Assembly (NCBI GenBank): GCA_900547345.1
Contig: URGG01000047.1
Span: 1 to 14,919 of the forward strand
Direction: 5' to 3'
Source: an uncultured Collinsella sp.
GTDB taxonomy: Bacteria > Actinomycetota > Coriobacteriia > Coriobacteriales > Coriobacteriaceae
Length of the DNA: 14,919 nucleotides
Below the pieces are notes generated by a model, which saw only the letters and a list, made by a program, of their open reading frames with translations, was not told where the DNA came from and searched no databases. This document shows, one piece after another, positions 6,087 through 13,532 of this stretch. Every line of letters starts with the position of its first letter. Position 1 is the first letter of the stretch. Both the position numbers and the translations under genes were made by a program.

Positions 6087-6089
6087 GCT

Positions 6090-6098
6090 ACCGTTCAT
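6090..6098 (+). promoter_or_regulatory. LytTR-box-like half site before kinase 1
   Basis: ACCGTTCAT fits the published degenerate LytTR half-box [TA][AC][CA]GTTN[AG][TG] at every position. It lies about 40 bases upstream of a CATAAT (6132-6137) that could be a -10. I see no good second half-box about 21 bases away, and this degenerate word is expected by chance a few times in the window, so autoregulation is only a possibility. Confidence 0.3.
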
Positions 6099-6144
6099 CG
6101 ATGACTGGATGTAAAACACAGTATTTGATTGCATAATGCAATGG

Positions 6145-6171
6145 AGAGGGTCGCTTGCGGCCCTCTTTATT
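6145..6171 (+). terminator. Terminator hairpin between amidohydrolase and kinase 1
   Basis: AGAGGG (6145-6150) pairs with CCCTCT (6161-6166). The stem extends through a T-G wobble, C-G and G-C to a loop CTTG, and is followed by TTTATTGCT. It probably ends the amidohydrolase transcript. Its position, after the possible -10 CATAAT at 6132-6137 and before the kinase start, would also let it act on the kinase's own leader. Confidence 0.65.
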
Positions 6172-6204
6172 GCTATGGGGTGCGTCAGTAAGAAGGGGAT
6201 GACG

Positions 6205-7590
6205 GTGGATCTCAATAGGCTGATTCTGGGCAAGAGCTACAACTCTACCAAGGTCTTTCGTACCGCTCAGCATGTGGTTCAAGCCATCTTGCTCGGTATT
6301 GTCGTTCCGCTGCTTATCCTGCTGCTCATCTGGGATCTAACCGATAATCCCAATCCCGTTCCGGCCGTTGTCGTCATTGCCGGCTTGGTCATGCTGTGCT
6401 TCTTCTTCTCATACGTCTTTGTCGTTCCCGACGACCTCACATCGAGCGCTACCGACCGCACGCTCGCCATCGCTTCAAAAATATTCGCCTACACGTCGCG
6501 CGGCCTTACGCCCGAAGCTGCCCTAGGCGCCTCTAAGATCATCCTGTCCGAAACTATCGCCTCTGCCATCTGCTTTACCGACGGCAAGCAGGTGTTGGCA
6601 AGCTGGGGCGAGGACTCGGCAAAATGCCCCGCGGGCACCCCGGTGGTGCTGCGGACTACGCTCAACGTGATCAACAGCGGTGAGCAAAGCGTGTTCTCGC
6701 GCGATGCCTCGACCGAGACGGGTGGCTACTTTCCGCGCCTGCGCGCCGGTATTGTCGCACCGCTTACCGTGCGCGGGCATTGCGTGGGCACGCTCGAGCT
6801 GTATTATCCCCGTCTGAGCAGCATCGATATGCGCCAGACGGCGCTTGCCTCGGGCTTTGCCGACCTCATTTCCACGCAGCTTGCGAGCTTTGAGCTCGAG
6901 CGCCAGGACGAGCTTACGGCCCGCGTGGAGCTGCGCGCCTTGCAATCGCAGGTCGATCCTCATTTTCTATTCAATACTATCAGCACCATCGTGTCGCTCG
7001 TACGTACCGAGCCGGACAAGGCCAGGTCGCTGCTGATCGACTTTTCCAATTACTACCGTCAGACGCTTTCTGATTCCGATACCCTCACAACGCTCGAGCA
7101 CGAGGTGGAACAGGGCACTCGCTATATCAATCTTATGCAGGCTCGTTATGGTGACGGCCGTCTGCGCGTCTCGGTCGATATCGACTTTGAGGTGCGCGAT
7201 TGCATGGTGCCGCCGTTTATCTTGCAGCCGTTGCTCGAAAACTGCATCAAGCACGCGCAGCGCGAGACCGAGCCGCTTTCTATTCACGTTAGGGCTTTCG
7301 AGACCGATGACGGTTTGGAGATCATCGTCGAGGACGACGGCATCGGTATGAGCGAAGAGGTCTGCGCGCATCTGTTTGAGCAACATCGCCGAGAGGAGCC
7401 CGAGAGCATTACCGCCGACGGCTCCGTCAAGCGAGGTTGCGGCCTGGCGCTCTTCAACGTGCTTCAGCGCATCCATTTCTTTTACGGAGAAGATTCCGGC
7501 ATGCGCGTGAAGTCCCAGGAGGGCGTGGGAACGCAGGTCATCGTCGAGCTGAACGGCGAGCCGCATGAGCCCGCGCCGTTGACGGCGTAG
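6205..7590 (+). CDS. LytS-family sensor histidine kinase (pair 1)
   Basis: A 461-residue membrane kinase that would phosphorylate the LytTR regulator encoded 38 bases downstream. It has two hydrophobic helices (about 27-46 and 53-75), a GAF-like region (about 90-225, ending ALASGFADLISTQL) and a PF06580 block with the phospho-acceptor H253 in QVDPHFLFN. The HATPase domain has N346 in LLENCIKHA, DDGIGM and a glycine-rich GCGLALFNV box. It lacks the long multi-helix 5TM-5TMR_LYT sensor of classical LytS/BtsS, so the signal is probably read by the GAF-like region. GTG 6205 is chosen as start because AGAAGGGG (6191-6198) lies six bases before it. ATG 6199 has almost no spacing from that site, and the longer ATG 6136 would run through the terminator hairpin. 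It is a paralogue of the kinase at 12117-13460. Confidence 0.9.
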   Translation: MDLNRLILGKSYNSTKVFRTAQHVVQAILLGIVVPLLILLLIWDLTDNPNPVPAVVVIAGLVMLCFFFSYVFVVPDDLTSSATDRTLAIASKIFAYTSRGLTPEAALGASKIILSETIASAICFTDGKQVLASWGEDSAKCPAGTPVVLRTTLNVINSGEQSVFSRDASTETGGYFPRLRAGIVAPLTVRGHCVGTLELYYPRLSSIDMRQTALASGFADLISTQLASFELERQDELTARVELRALQSQVDPHFLFNTISTIVSLVRTEPDKARSLLIDFSNYYRQTLSDSDTLTTLEHEVEQGTRYINLMQARYGDGRLRVSVDIDFEVRDCMVPPFILQPLLENCIKHAQRETEPLSIHVRAFETDDGLEIIVEDDGIGMSEEVCAHLFEQHRREEPESITADGSVKRGCGLALFNVLQRIHFFYGEDSGMRVKSQEGVGTQVIVELNGEPHEPAPLTA

Positions 7591-7628
7591 CACGCGGTTG
7601 GATTGAGAGAAAAAGAGGGGAAGCACAT

Positions 7629-8363
7629 ATGTCCGAAGGCTGGAACATCTTGGTGGTTGATGACGAGCCTCCCATTAGGGCCGAACTACGCTATCTGTTG
7701 GAAAAGGATACGCGTGTGGGTCAGATCGCCGAGGCAGGCAATGTCACCGAAGCCGTGGAGTCGATTCTGTCGAACAAGCCCGACGTGCTGTTTTTAGACA
7801 TTACCATGCCCGGTCGCTCGGGAATTGAGCTTGCCGAGACGCTGCAGAACCTAAAGACGCCGCCGGTGGTTGTGTTTGTGACGGCGTTTGCCGAGTTTGC
7901 CGCCGATGCGTATAACCTCGATGCGGTCGACTATGTCGTCAAGCCGGTCGAGGACGCACGCCTGTCAAAGGCACTCGACAAGATCGAGGCAGCCTTGGGT
8001 GCCCGTCGTGTTATCCATGCTCCGCGCCAGCCTTTGCGTCTGACGGTGGACCGCGGGGGCAAAAAGGTGTTCATTCCCGCCGCAGACATCTGCTACTTTG
8101 AGGCGCGCGCCGATTTTTGCAACGCCATCTGCGCCGAGGGAACGTACCTGATCAATGAGTCGATCTCTTCGCTCGAGCGTCGCTTGGACTCCGAGGGCTT
8201 TATTCGCGTTCATCGCAGCTATCTGGTCAATTTGGAAGACGTGCACAATGTTGAGATTGGCTCCACGGGGTTGATGGAGCTCAGGCTCGACCGCGTGAAC
8301 TCGACGGTACCGGTGTCCCGTCGTCGTGCCGCCGAGGTCAAGTCGCACCTGGGGCTTGCGTAA
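7629..8363 (+). CDS. LytTR-family response regulator (pair 1)
   Basis: A 244-residue DNA-binding regulator and partner of the kinase just upstream (38-base gap, same operon). The REC domain (about 5-122) has the acidic pair D11-D12, phospho-acceptor D57 in LFLDITMPG, T85 in FVTAF and K105 in DYVVKPV. A linker leads to a LytTR DNA-binding domain (about 137-242) with typical features: KKVFIPAADICYFEA, then FIRVHRSYLVNLEDV and the closing PVSRRR. The ribosome site GAGGGG (7615-7620) lies 8 bases before ATG 7629. Targets cannot be read directly. The adjacent phospholipase-like and transporter genes on the same strand are the simplest candidates. It is paralogous to the regulator at 13533-14249. 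Confidence 0.95.
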   Translation: MSEGWNILVVDDEPPIRAELRYLLEKDTRVGQIAEAGNVTEAVESILSNKPDVLFLDITMPGRSGIELAETLQNLKTPPVVVFVTAFAEFAADAYNLDAVDYVVKPVEDARLSKALDKIEAALGARRVIHAPRQPLRLTVDRGGKKVFIPAADICYFEARADFCNAICAEGTYLINESISSLERRLDSEGFIRVHRSYLVNLEDVHNVEIGSTGLMELRLDRVNSTVPVSRRRAAEVKSHLGLA

Positions 8364-8396
8364 GAGGCTTGCGTGCCGTCGTTTACCATCGCAGGT

Positions 8397-8423
8397 TTGG
8401 CATGGGCGCGCGGTGGGCATAAT
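8397..8423 (+). promoter_or_regulatory. Possible promoter of the phospholipase-like gene
   Basis: TTGGCA (8397-8402) and CATAAT (8418-8423) resemble -35 and -10 elements with a rather short 15-base spacer, 33 bases before the start codon. Similar G-rich contexts before a -10-like word occur at 9455-9460 (TACGAT) and 10854-10859 (TATGAT), each in the gap before the next gene. This hints at a shared promoter style, though -35 boxes there are poor. Confidence 0.3.
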
Positions 8424-8455
8424 GGGTGGCATCGAATGAAATCGAAAGGATCATT

Positions 8456-9400
8456 ATGCCCGCGCTTATCACCCATCATCTGTTTGGCGAGGAAAGCATC
8501 GACCGTCTTCCGCAGGGCGTCATCACGTCCGATGAAGAGCGCATTGCCTTTATCTTGGGCAACCAAGGCCCCGACCCGTTTTTCTTTCACATTCTGACAC
8601 CGCGTGTTTCCGACTGCACGCTGCTGGCGCAGGTCATGCATCGGTCGCGCATGTCTCGACAGTTCGCGTGCCTGCGCGACGGCGTGTCGCATCTGCTGCC
8701 GCGCGACGCCAGCTTGGGTCGCGCTTTTGCGCTGGGCCTGCTGTCTCATTACGTGCTCGACCGCAACGCCCATCCCTTTGTCTATGAGCAGCAGTTTGGC
8801 ATCGTGGAATCCGACTCAGAGCTTGAGGATTCGAGCAGTCAGGTTCATGCCGTGATCGAGAGCGACCTGGATGTACTGATGCTGCAGCTTAAACGCGCCG
8901 GCGCTACGGTCGACGATTACCCGCCGGCGGGCGAGATCGTCACCACCGACCGCATCAATCGCGTGGCCGGCGTGCTGATGAGCTATGTTGCCGGACGCGT
9001 GTACGGCATTGACATTCCGGCGGGGGAGTACGGTGCTGCCGTTGCCAATATGCAGCGACTTTACCGCGCGATTGAGCCGGCCGGCTCCGCAAAGACGCGC
9101 GCGATCTCGCTGATTGAGGGCTTGGTGCACGACTACTCGCTGCTCGACGGCCTTGCCCATCGCGTGACGACGGAGCTGCCCGAGCGCACCGGTAACCTGG
9201 GTCATCTGACATGGAAGAATCCCTTTACCGACGAGGTCTCGAACGAGAGTTTCCCTGAGGTCTTTGATCGCGCGCTGGTCGATTACGAGTGCACGGTCGC
9301 ACGTTTTATCGAGACCGGTGACATGGATGCCGTGACCAGTCACGTCAACTACAGCGGTCGCGTGCTCAATGCCGATGAGGAGTTCGACCGCGAGGAATAG
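8456..9400 (+). CDS. Zinc-dependent phospholipase C-like protein (PF00882 type)
   Basis: A 314-residue protein of the helical zinc-dependent phospholipase C / S1-P1-like fold. Visible family features are the early histidines in ITHHLFGE (H7, H8), NQGPDPFFFH (36-45), the metal-binding helix GLLSHYVLDRNAHPF with H98, D102 and H106, and QVHAVIESDLD (H131, E135, D137). Known relatives hydrolyse phospholipid head groups. Many bacterial members, like this one, lack a signal peptide and have no proven substrate. ATG 8456 is chosen because AAAGGA (8445-8450) lies five bases before it. An in-frame ATG at 8426 has no such site. It lies 92 bases after regulator 1, with a possible promoter of its own, and 101 bases before the MFS gene. 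It may be under control of that pair. Confidence 0.8.
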   Translation: MPALITHHLFGEESIDRLPQGVITSDEERIAFILGNQGPDPFFFHILTPRVSDCTLLAQVMHRSRMSRQFACLRDGVSHLLPRDASLGRAFALGLLSHYVLDRNAHPFVYEQQFGIVESDSELEDSSSQVHAVIESDLDVLMLQLKRAGATVDDYPPAGEIVTTDRINRVAGVLMSYVAGRVYGIDIPAGEYGAAVANMQRLYRAIEPAGSAKTRAISLIEGLVHDYSLLDGLAHRVTTELPERTGNLGHLTWKNPFTDEVSNESFPEVFDRALVDYECTVARFIETGDMDAVTSHVNYSGRVLNADEEFDREE

Positions 9401-9501
9401 GGCCCGTGCGTGTCCCTTTGCCGAATCCTTACCGGCGGTTCTGGACAATTGGGGTACGATGAACTAACTGCATATCGGGCAAATACGAAGGGTCCCTGTC
9501 C

Positions 9502-10761
9502 ATGAAATACACCAAGCTCGAGCGTAACTGGGTTATGTATGATGTGGGCAATTCGGCCCTCGTGCTGCTCAATACCTCGGTGGTGCCCATTTACTTTAAC
9601 GCCATCAATACCGGCGCTTCCTCGGCCGACCTGGTGGTCGCCTGGGGCAATGCGCAGACAATCGCCTCGCTGGTCATCGCCATGCTCATGCCCATTCTGG
9701 GCGCGCTTGCCGACTACGCCGGCAACAAGATCAAGTTCTTCTTGGGCTTCTTCCTCACGGGCCTGGTGCTTTGCCTGGCGCAGGCTATCCCAATGTCCGC
9801 CATGGCATTTTTGACCGTGTACGTGCTGTGCACTATCGGCCTTAACTCTTCTATGACGTTCTACGACGCCATGCTGCCCGACATTACCACCGACGAGCGC
9901 ATGGACGCCGTGTCCAGCTCGGGCTATGCCTGGGGCTACATCGGTTCCACCGTGCCGTTCGTCATCTGCCTGGCGCTCATCATGGGTGGCCCCGCTCTCG
10001 GCGTCCCCACCATGCTGGCAACGCGTCTGTCGTTTATCATCACTGGTGCCTGGTGGCTCATCTTTACCCTGCCGCTCATTCGCACCTATAAGCAAAAGTA
10101 CGGTCGCGAGCGTGGTCCCGAGGACACCATCGGCCACATCGTGGGCGGTGTGTTCTCCGAGGTCGGACACACCATGCGCGAGATCGCCCACAACAAGACC
10201 GTGCTGGTCTACATGGTCGCGTTCTTCTTCTATATCGACGGTGTGCACACGGTCATTTCCATGGCCACCAGTTACGGATCGGCCTTGGGCATCGATTCGA
10301 CGCAGCTGGTGCTGGCGCTGCTCGTTACGCAGTTCGTGGCCTTTCCATCCGCCATCATCTACGGCAAGCTTGCCGGACGCGTGGGCACGCTCAACATGAT
10401 CTTGGTGGCGGTCGCCGCCTACATGGGCATTGTGCTGTTCGCCGCGTTCTTCTTAAAGACCGCCTTTGAGTTTTGGGTGCTTGCCATTATGGTCGGCCTG
10501 TTCCAGGGCGGCGTGCAGGCGCTCAGCCGTAGCTACTTTGGCCGCATTATCCCCAAGGAAAAGTCCAACGAGTACTACGGCTTCTTTGACATCTTTGGTC
10601 GTTATGCAAGCGTTATGGGCACCTTCCTGGTGTCGGTCGTCACCTCGCTGACCGGCAACCCGTCGCTGGGCGTCCTTTCCATTGGTGTGCTGCTGATCGT
10701 TGGCTTTATGCTGCTGGTCCGCCTGTCCCGCATGACTCGGGCGGCAGAGCATGCCGCATAG
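9502..10761 (+). CDS. MFS transporter, UMF1 / Atg22-like family
   Basis: A 419-residue membrane protein with about twelve hydrophobic helices. The N-terminus ERNWVMYDVGNSALVLL (7-23) carries the W-x-x-YD-x-x-NSA signature of the UMF1 (Atg22-like) branch of the major facilitator superfamily. Other supporting segments are the long charged central loop around KYGRERGPEDT and FQGGVQALSRSYFGRIIPKEKSNEYYGFFDIFGRYAS, where GGxQAxSRSxxxxxxP is typical of the branch. Fungal Atg22 exports amino acids from the vacuole. Bacterial substrates are unknown. ATG 9502 follows GAAGGG (9487-9492) at nine bases. The next gene is separated by 171 bases that contain a strong terminator, so this is probably the last gene of its transcript. 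Confidence 0.9.
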   Translation: MKYTKLERNWVMYDVGNSALVLLNTSVVPIYFNAINTGASSADLVVAWGNAQTIASLVIAMLMPILGALADYAGNKIKFFLGFFLTGLVLCLAQAIPMSAMAFLTVYVLCTIGLNSSMTFYDAMLPDITTDERMDAVSSSGYAWGYIGSTVPFVICLALIMGGPALGVPTMLATRLSFIITGAWWLIFTLPLIRTYKQKYGRERGPEDTIGHIVGGVFSEVGHTMREIAHNKTVLVYMVAFFFYIDGVHTVISMATSYGSALGIDSTQLVLALLVTQFVAFPSAIIYGKLAGRVGTLNMILVAVAAYMGIVLFAAFFLKTAFEFWVLAIMVGLFQGGVQALSRSYFGRIIPKEKSNEYYGFFDIFGRYASVMGTFLVSVVTSLTGNPSLGVLSIGVLLIVGFMLLVRLSRMTRAAEHAA

Positions 10762-10875
10762 GAGCGAGCGGCTATTGTGCCTGTCCACGGTACTCTTTTG
10801 GGGTTATCCGCAATAAACATTGCGACTTGCGAGCAATGATTTGCCCAAGTGGGTATGATGGAATCAGCTAGGTCG

Positions 10876-10911
10876 CGGGGCGTCGCCTGTGTTTGGCGGC
10901 GTCCCGTTTTT
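10876..10911 (+). terminator. Strong Rho-independent terminator or attenuator before the glycosyltransferase
   Basis: CGGGGCGTCGCC (10876-10887) pairs over 12 bp (two G-T wobbles) with GGCGGCGTCCCG (10895-10906), loop TGTGTTT, followed by five T. It is only 21 bases before the glycosyltransferase start and 16 bases after a -10-like TATGAT (10854-10859). It either terminates the MFS transcript or, if TATGAT is real, cuts a leader of roughly 45 nt in front of the glycosyltransferase/kinase operon. Confidence 0.8.
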
Positions 10912-10932
10912 GTGTTGCAGGGAGGGTAAGGC

Positions 10933-12120
10933 ATGAACGCCACAGTCGTGATTCCAACGTATTGGGCGGGCGATGACGCTCGCGCAAACGCCCCTGGCAC
11001 CTATGACCATTCGACCCGACTCAACGCCGACAATCCCGAACTCGACCGCTGCCTGGCCTCGCTTGAGCAGGTACGTGACATCCCGCGCATCATCCTTTTG
11101 GTGGTCTGTCCCGTTTCTGCCACAGCCGATGTGTCGCTGCGCGTGCGCGAGATTGTCGACGCGCATCCCACGCTCAAGGTCACCGTTGTCACCAACACCC
11201 AGGCCTCGCGCATCGCAGACCGGGTTGCTCAGATCGCGCCCAAGGGTTCGGGCGAGTGCGTGAGCCTGCGAGGCTACGGTGCCATCCGCAACATGGGGCT
11301 AGCCTGTGCCGCTGTGCTGGGTCATGACGCGGTTATCTTTTTGGATGACGATGAGACTGTCATCGACGCCGACTTTATGAAGCGCGCGACCTATGCGTTG
11401 GGGCAGCAGACGCGTCAGGGCTTGCCGATCTTGGTCAAGAGCGGCTATTTCTACGATCGCGACGGCTCGCCGCTGGCTCCCACGGACAAGGCGGGCATCT
11501 GCCATCGTTGGTGGACCAAGCGCATCGAGTTCAACCGTTGGATGAAAAAGGCGCTCTCGGGCACCCGCATCTCGCGCTCCAACTACGTGTGCGGCGGCCT
11601 GATGGCCCTGCACGCCCGCGCCTTTACGCGTGTGGCCTTTGACCCGTTTATCACCCGCGGCGAGGACTTGGATTACCTCTTTAACATGCGCATGTTTGGC
11701 TACGACGTGTGGTTCGATAACGAGTGGACCGTGCGCCATCTGCCTCCGGAGTCCGAAAAGCGCTCACCGCGCTTTATGCAGGATGTATACCGTTGGTACT
11801 ACGAACGGGCCAAGTTGACATTCGCCGCGCATCAAAAGGAGCTCATTCCCGTTACGGCGGCATCACTCATGCCCTACCCGGGCCCGTGGATTTCGCGCGA
11901 GCTCGACGACCGCGTGCGCAAGACCGCTATGGTCCGCAGCGTGTTTACCCGCGAGCATGAGGGCTACCTGCGCATCTGGCGCCATGGTATCGGCGAGGCA
12001 AAGGCCTATGCGCGCCAAAACGCTGCAAGCTACCTGCGTTTCCAGAGCTTTTGGCCCAAGATCATGGACGGGCTTTGGCGTGACGCACAACTGATCAGTA
12101 TCCTGGAGGGGGCCGAATGA
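10933..12120 (+). CDS. Glycosyltransferase family 2-like protein
   Basis: A 395-residue protein with a GT-A fold, predicted to transfer a sugar from a nucleotide-sugar to an acceptor I cannot name. It opens with VVIPTYW (5-11), has the metal-binding acidic cluster LDDDE (D138-D140), then YVCGGLMALHARAF and RGEDLDY (242-248), which fits the catalytic-base region of GT2 enzymes. The C-terminal 90 residues are basic and aromatic, with no clear membrane helix, so it is cytoplasmic or peripheral. The ribosome site GGAGGG (10921-10926) is six bases before ATG 10933. Its stop codon overlaps the start of kinase 2 as ATGA (12117-12120), so the two are made together. The pairing of a glycosyltransferase with a sensor kinase suggests cell-envelope or capsule synthesis under the same control, but this is inferred from position only. 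Confidence 0.88.
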   Translation: MNATVVIPTYWAGDDARANAPGTYDHSTRLNADNPELDRCLASLEQVRDIPRIILLVVCPVSATADVSLRVREIVDAHPTLKVTVVTNTQASRIADRVAQIAPKGSGECVSLRGYGAIRNMGLACAAVLGHDAVIFLDDDETVIDADFMKRATYALGQQTRQGLPILVKSGYFYDRDGSPLAPTDKAGICHRWWTKRIEFNRWMKKALSGTRISRSNYVCGGLMALHARAFTRVAFDPFITRGEDLDYLFNMRMFGYDVWFDNEWTVRHLPPESEKRSPRFMQDVYRWYYERAKLTFAAHQKELIPVTAASLMPYPGPWISRELDDRVRKTAMVRSVFTREHEGYLRIWRHGIGEAKAYARQNAASYLRFQSFWPKIMDGLWRDAQLISILEGAE

Positions 12121-13460
12121 TCGACCGCCGCGCCCAGCGCGATAGTTCAATATCAATCTTTCGCATCATTGCCGTTGCCTGCGCCATTTGCGTGCTGGTG
12201 TACTTTATTTTTGCCTTGGTGACCGGTATCGAGCCGATCGCCACGGTGATTGCCTGCGCGCTGCTGTGCATCTTTCTGTGCATCTTTATCTTTTTGACGC
12301 TCAATCCCGATTCGGTGCGCTCCCAGTACACCGAGGAGACGCTCTCGGTGGCCTCGGCCATGCTCGAGGACATTAAGGGCGGTCTGACGCAGGAGTCGGC
12401 GCGTTTGGTGTGCCGGCGCATTTTGCCCGAGACGCGCGCCATGACGGTGGCCATCACCGACGAGGGCAACGTGCTTGCCTGCGCGGGAGAGTTTGAGGAA
12501 AAACTACTGCCAGATTCTCCCATCCACACGCTTGCCACACGCTACGTTATCGAACATGGCATCGTGCAGTCGTTCAACCGTATGGTGGATGTCGTGGGCT
12601 CGGACGGCTCGCACAACCAAGTTCCCGCCGGCATTATCGCCCCCATCAAGGTAGGCGATCGTACCGTCGGCACGCTCAAGTTCTACTACAAGACCCCGCG
12701 CGCCGTCGACCGTACCCAGTACGCGCTTGCCTCGGGCTTTGCCGAGATCTTGTCCACGCAGCTCGCCATCCACGAGCTCGAGGTGCAAAAGGAACTCACG
12801 GCGCGCGCCGAGGTGCGTGCGCTGCAGGCGCAGATTAACCCGCACTTCCTGTTCAACACGCTGAACACCATTGCATCGTTTACGCGCACCGACCCGCTGC
12901 GGGCCCGCGAACTGCTTCGTGAGTTCTCATCGTTCTATCGTGCCACGCTCGACAACTCGGGATCGCTTATTCCGGTCTCGCGCGAGGTCGCACAGACCAA
13001 GCGCTACCTTACCTTTGAGAAGGCCCGCTTTGGCGAGGATCGCGTGCTTGCGACGTTCGATGTGTCCGAGGACGTGGAAGATACGCTGGTGCCGGCGTTC
13101 GTGATCCAGCCGATTGTCGAGAACGCCGTACGTCATGGTATGGGCGATGACGACGCCCTGAGGATCGACGTGACCGTTCACCAAGACGGCGAGGATGCAA
13201 TCTTGATTGCCGTGGCCGATAATGGCGTGGGCATGGATGAGGGTACCGCCGCCAGACTGTTTGACGAACGCTCTGCCCGTCCCGACGCCAGCTCTCCCCA
13301 GGGTGGCGGCGCCGGTGTGGCCATGCACAATATTTCGGAGCGCATCCATCGCTTTTATGGGCCGCACTCCTATACGCGTGTCGAATCGGCGCCGGGCAAG
13401 GGCACCAAAGTGCTCCTTCATCTTGATTTGTCAGAGAGCATCTTTGACATTCAAGAGTAA
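12117..13460 (+). CDS. LytS-family sensor histidine kinase (pair 2)
   Basis: A 447-residue kinase with the same layout as the one at 6205-7590: two membrane helices (about 13-37 and 40-62), a GAF-like region (about 75-215, ending ALASGFAEILSTQL) and a PF06580 block with phospho-acceptor H243 in QINPHFLFN. The HATPase domain has N336 in IVENAVRHG, DNGVGM and the glycine-rich GGGAGVAMHNI. The start ATG overlaps the glycosyltransferase stop by four bases, and the ribosome site GGAGGGGG (12105-12112) lies inside that upstream gene, so translation is probably coupled. The C-terminus runs about ten residues beyond the usual HATPase end (SESIFDIQE). Pair 1 and pair 2 kinases most likely arose by duplication. 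The best conservation is around the histidine, and the sensory halves have diverged. Confidence 0.92.
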   Translation: MIDRRAQRDSSISIFRIIAVACAICVLVYFIFALVTGIEPIATVIACALLCIFLCIFIFLTLNPDSVRSQYTEETLSVASAMLEDIKGGLTQESARLVCRRILPETRAMTVAITDEGNVLACAGEFEEKLLPDSPIHTLATRYVIEHGIVQSFNRMVDVVGSDGSHNQVPAGIIAPIKVGDRTVGTLKFYYKTPRAVDRTQYALASGFAEILSTQLAIHELEVQKELTARAEVRALQAQINPHFLFNTLNTIASFTRTDPLRARELLREFSSFYRATLDNSGSLIPVSREVAQTKRYLTFEKARFGEDRVLATFDVSEDVEDTLVPAFVIQPIVENAVRHGMGDDDALRIDVTVHQDGEDAILIAVADNGVGMDEGTAARLFDERSARPDASSPQGGGAGVAMHNISERIHRFYGPHSYTRVESAPGKGTKVLLHLDLSESIFDIQE

Positions 13461-13532
13461 AATAAAAGGCTACGGGCTCAACGTCATGCGACGGATGCCC
13501 GGCGTAGTTAGTTGACGAAAGGTTTTATCCCT

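Noticed and set aside
6136..6204. Longer N-terminus for kinase 1 from ATG 6136
   Set aside because: It would translate through a terminator hairpin and has no ribosome site. GTG 6205 has AGAAGGGG at the right distance.
4761..6233. 490-codon minus-strand open frame opposite the amidohydrolase
   Set aside because: Longer than the real gene but made of V/L/D/G/A-rich antisense codons. The + frame carries every metal ligand of the family.
13512..13532. TTG start for regulator 2
   Set aside because: No ribosome site precedes it. ATG 13533 begins directly at the REC domain with GAAAGG upstream.
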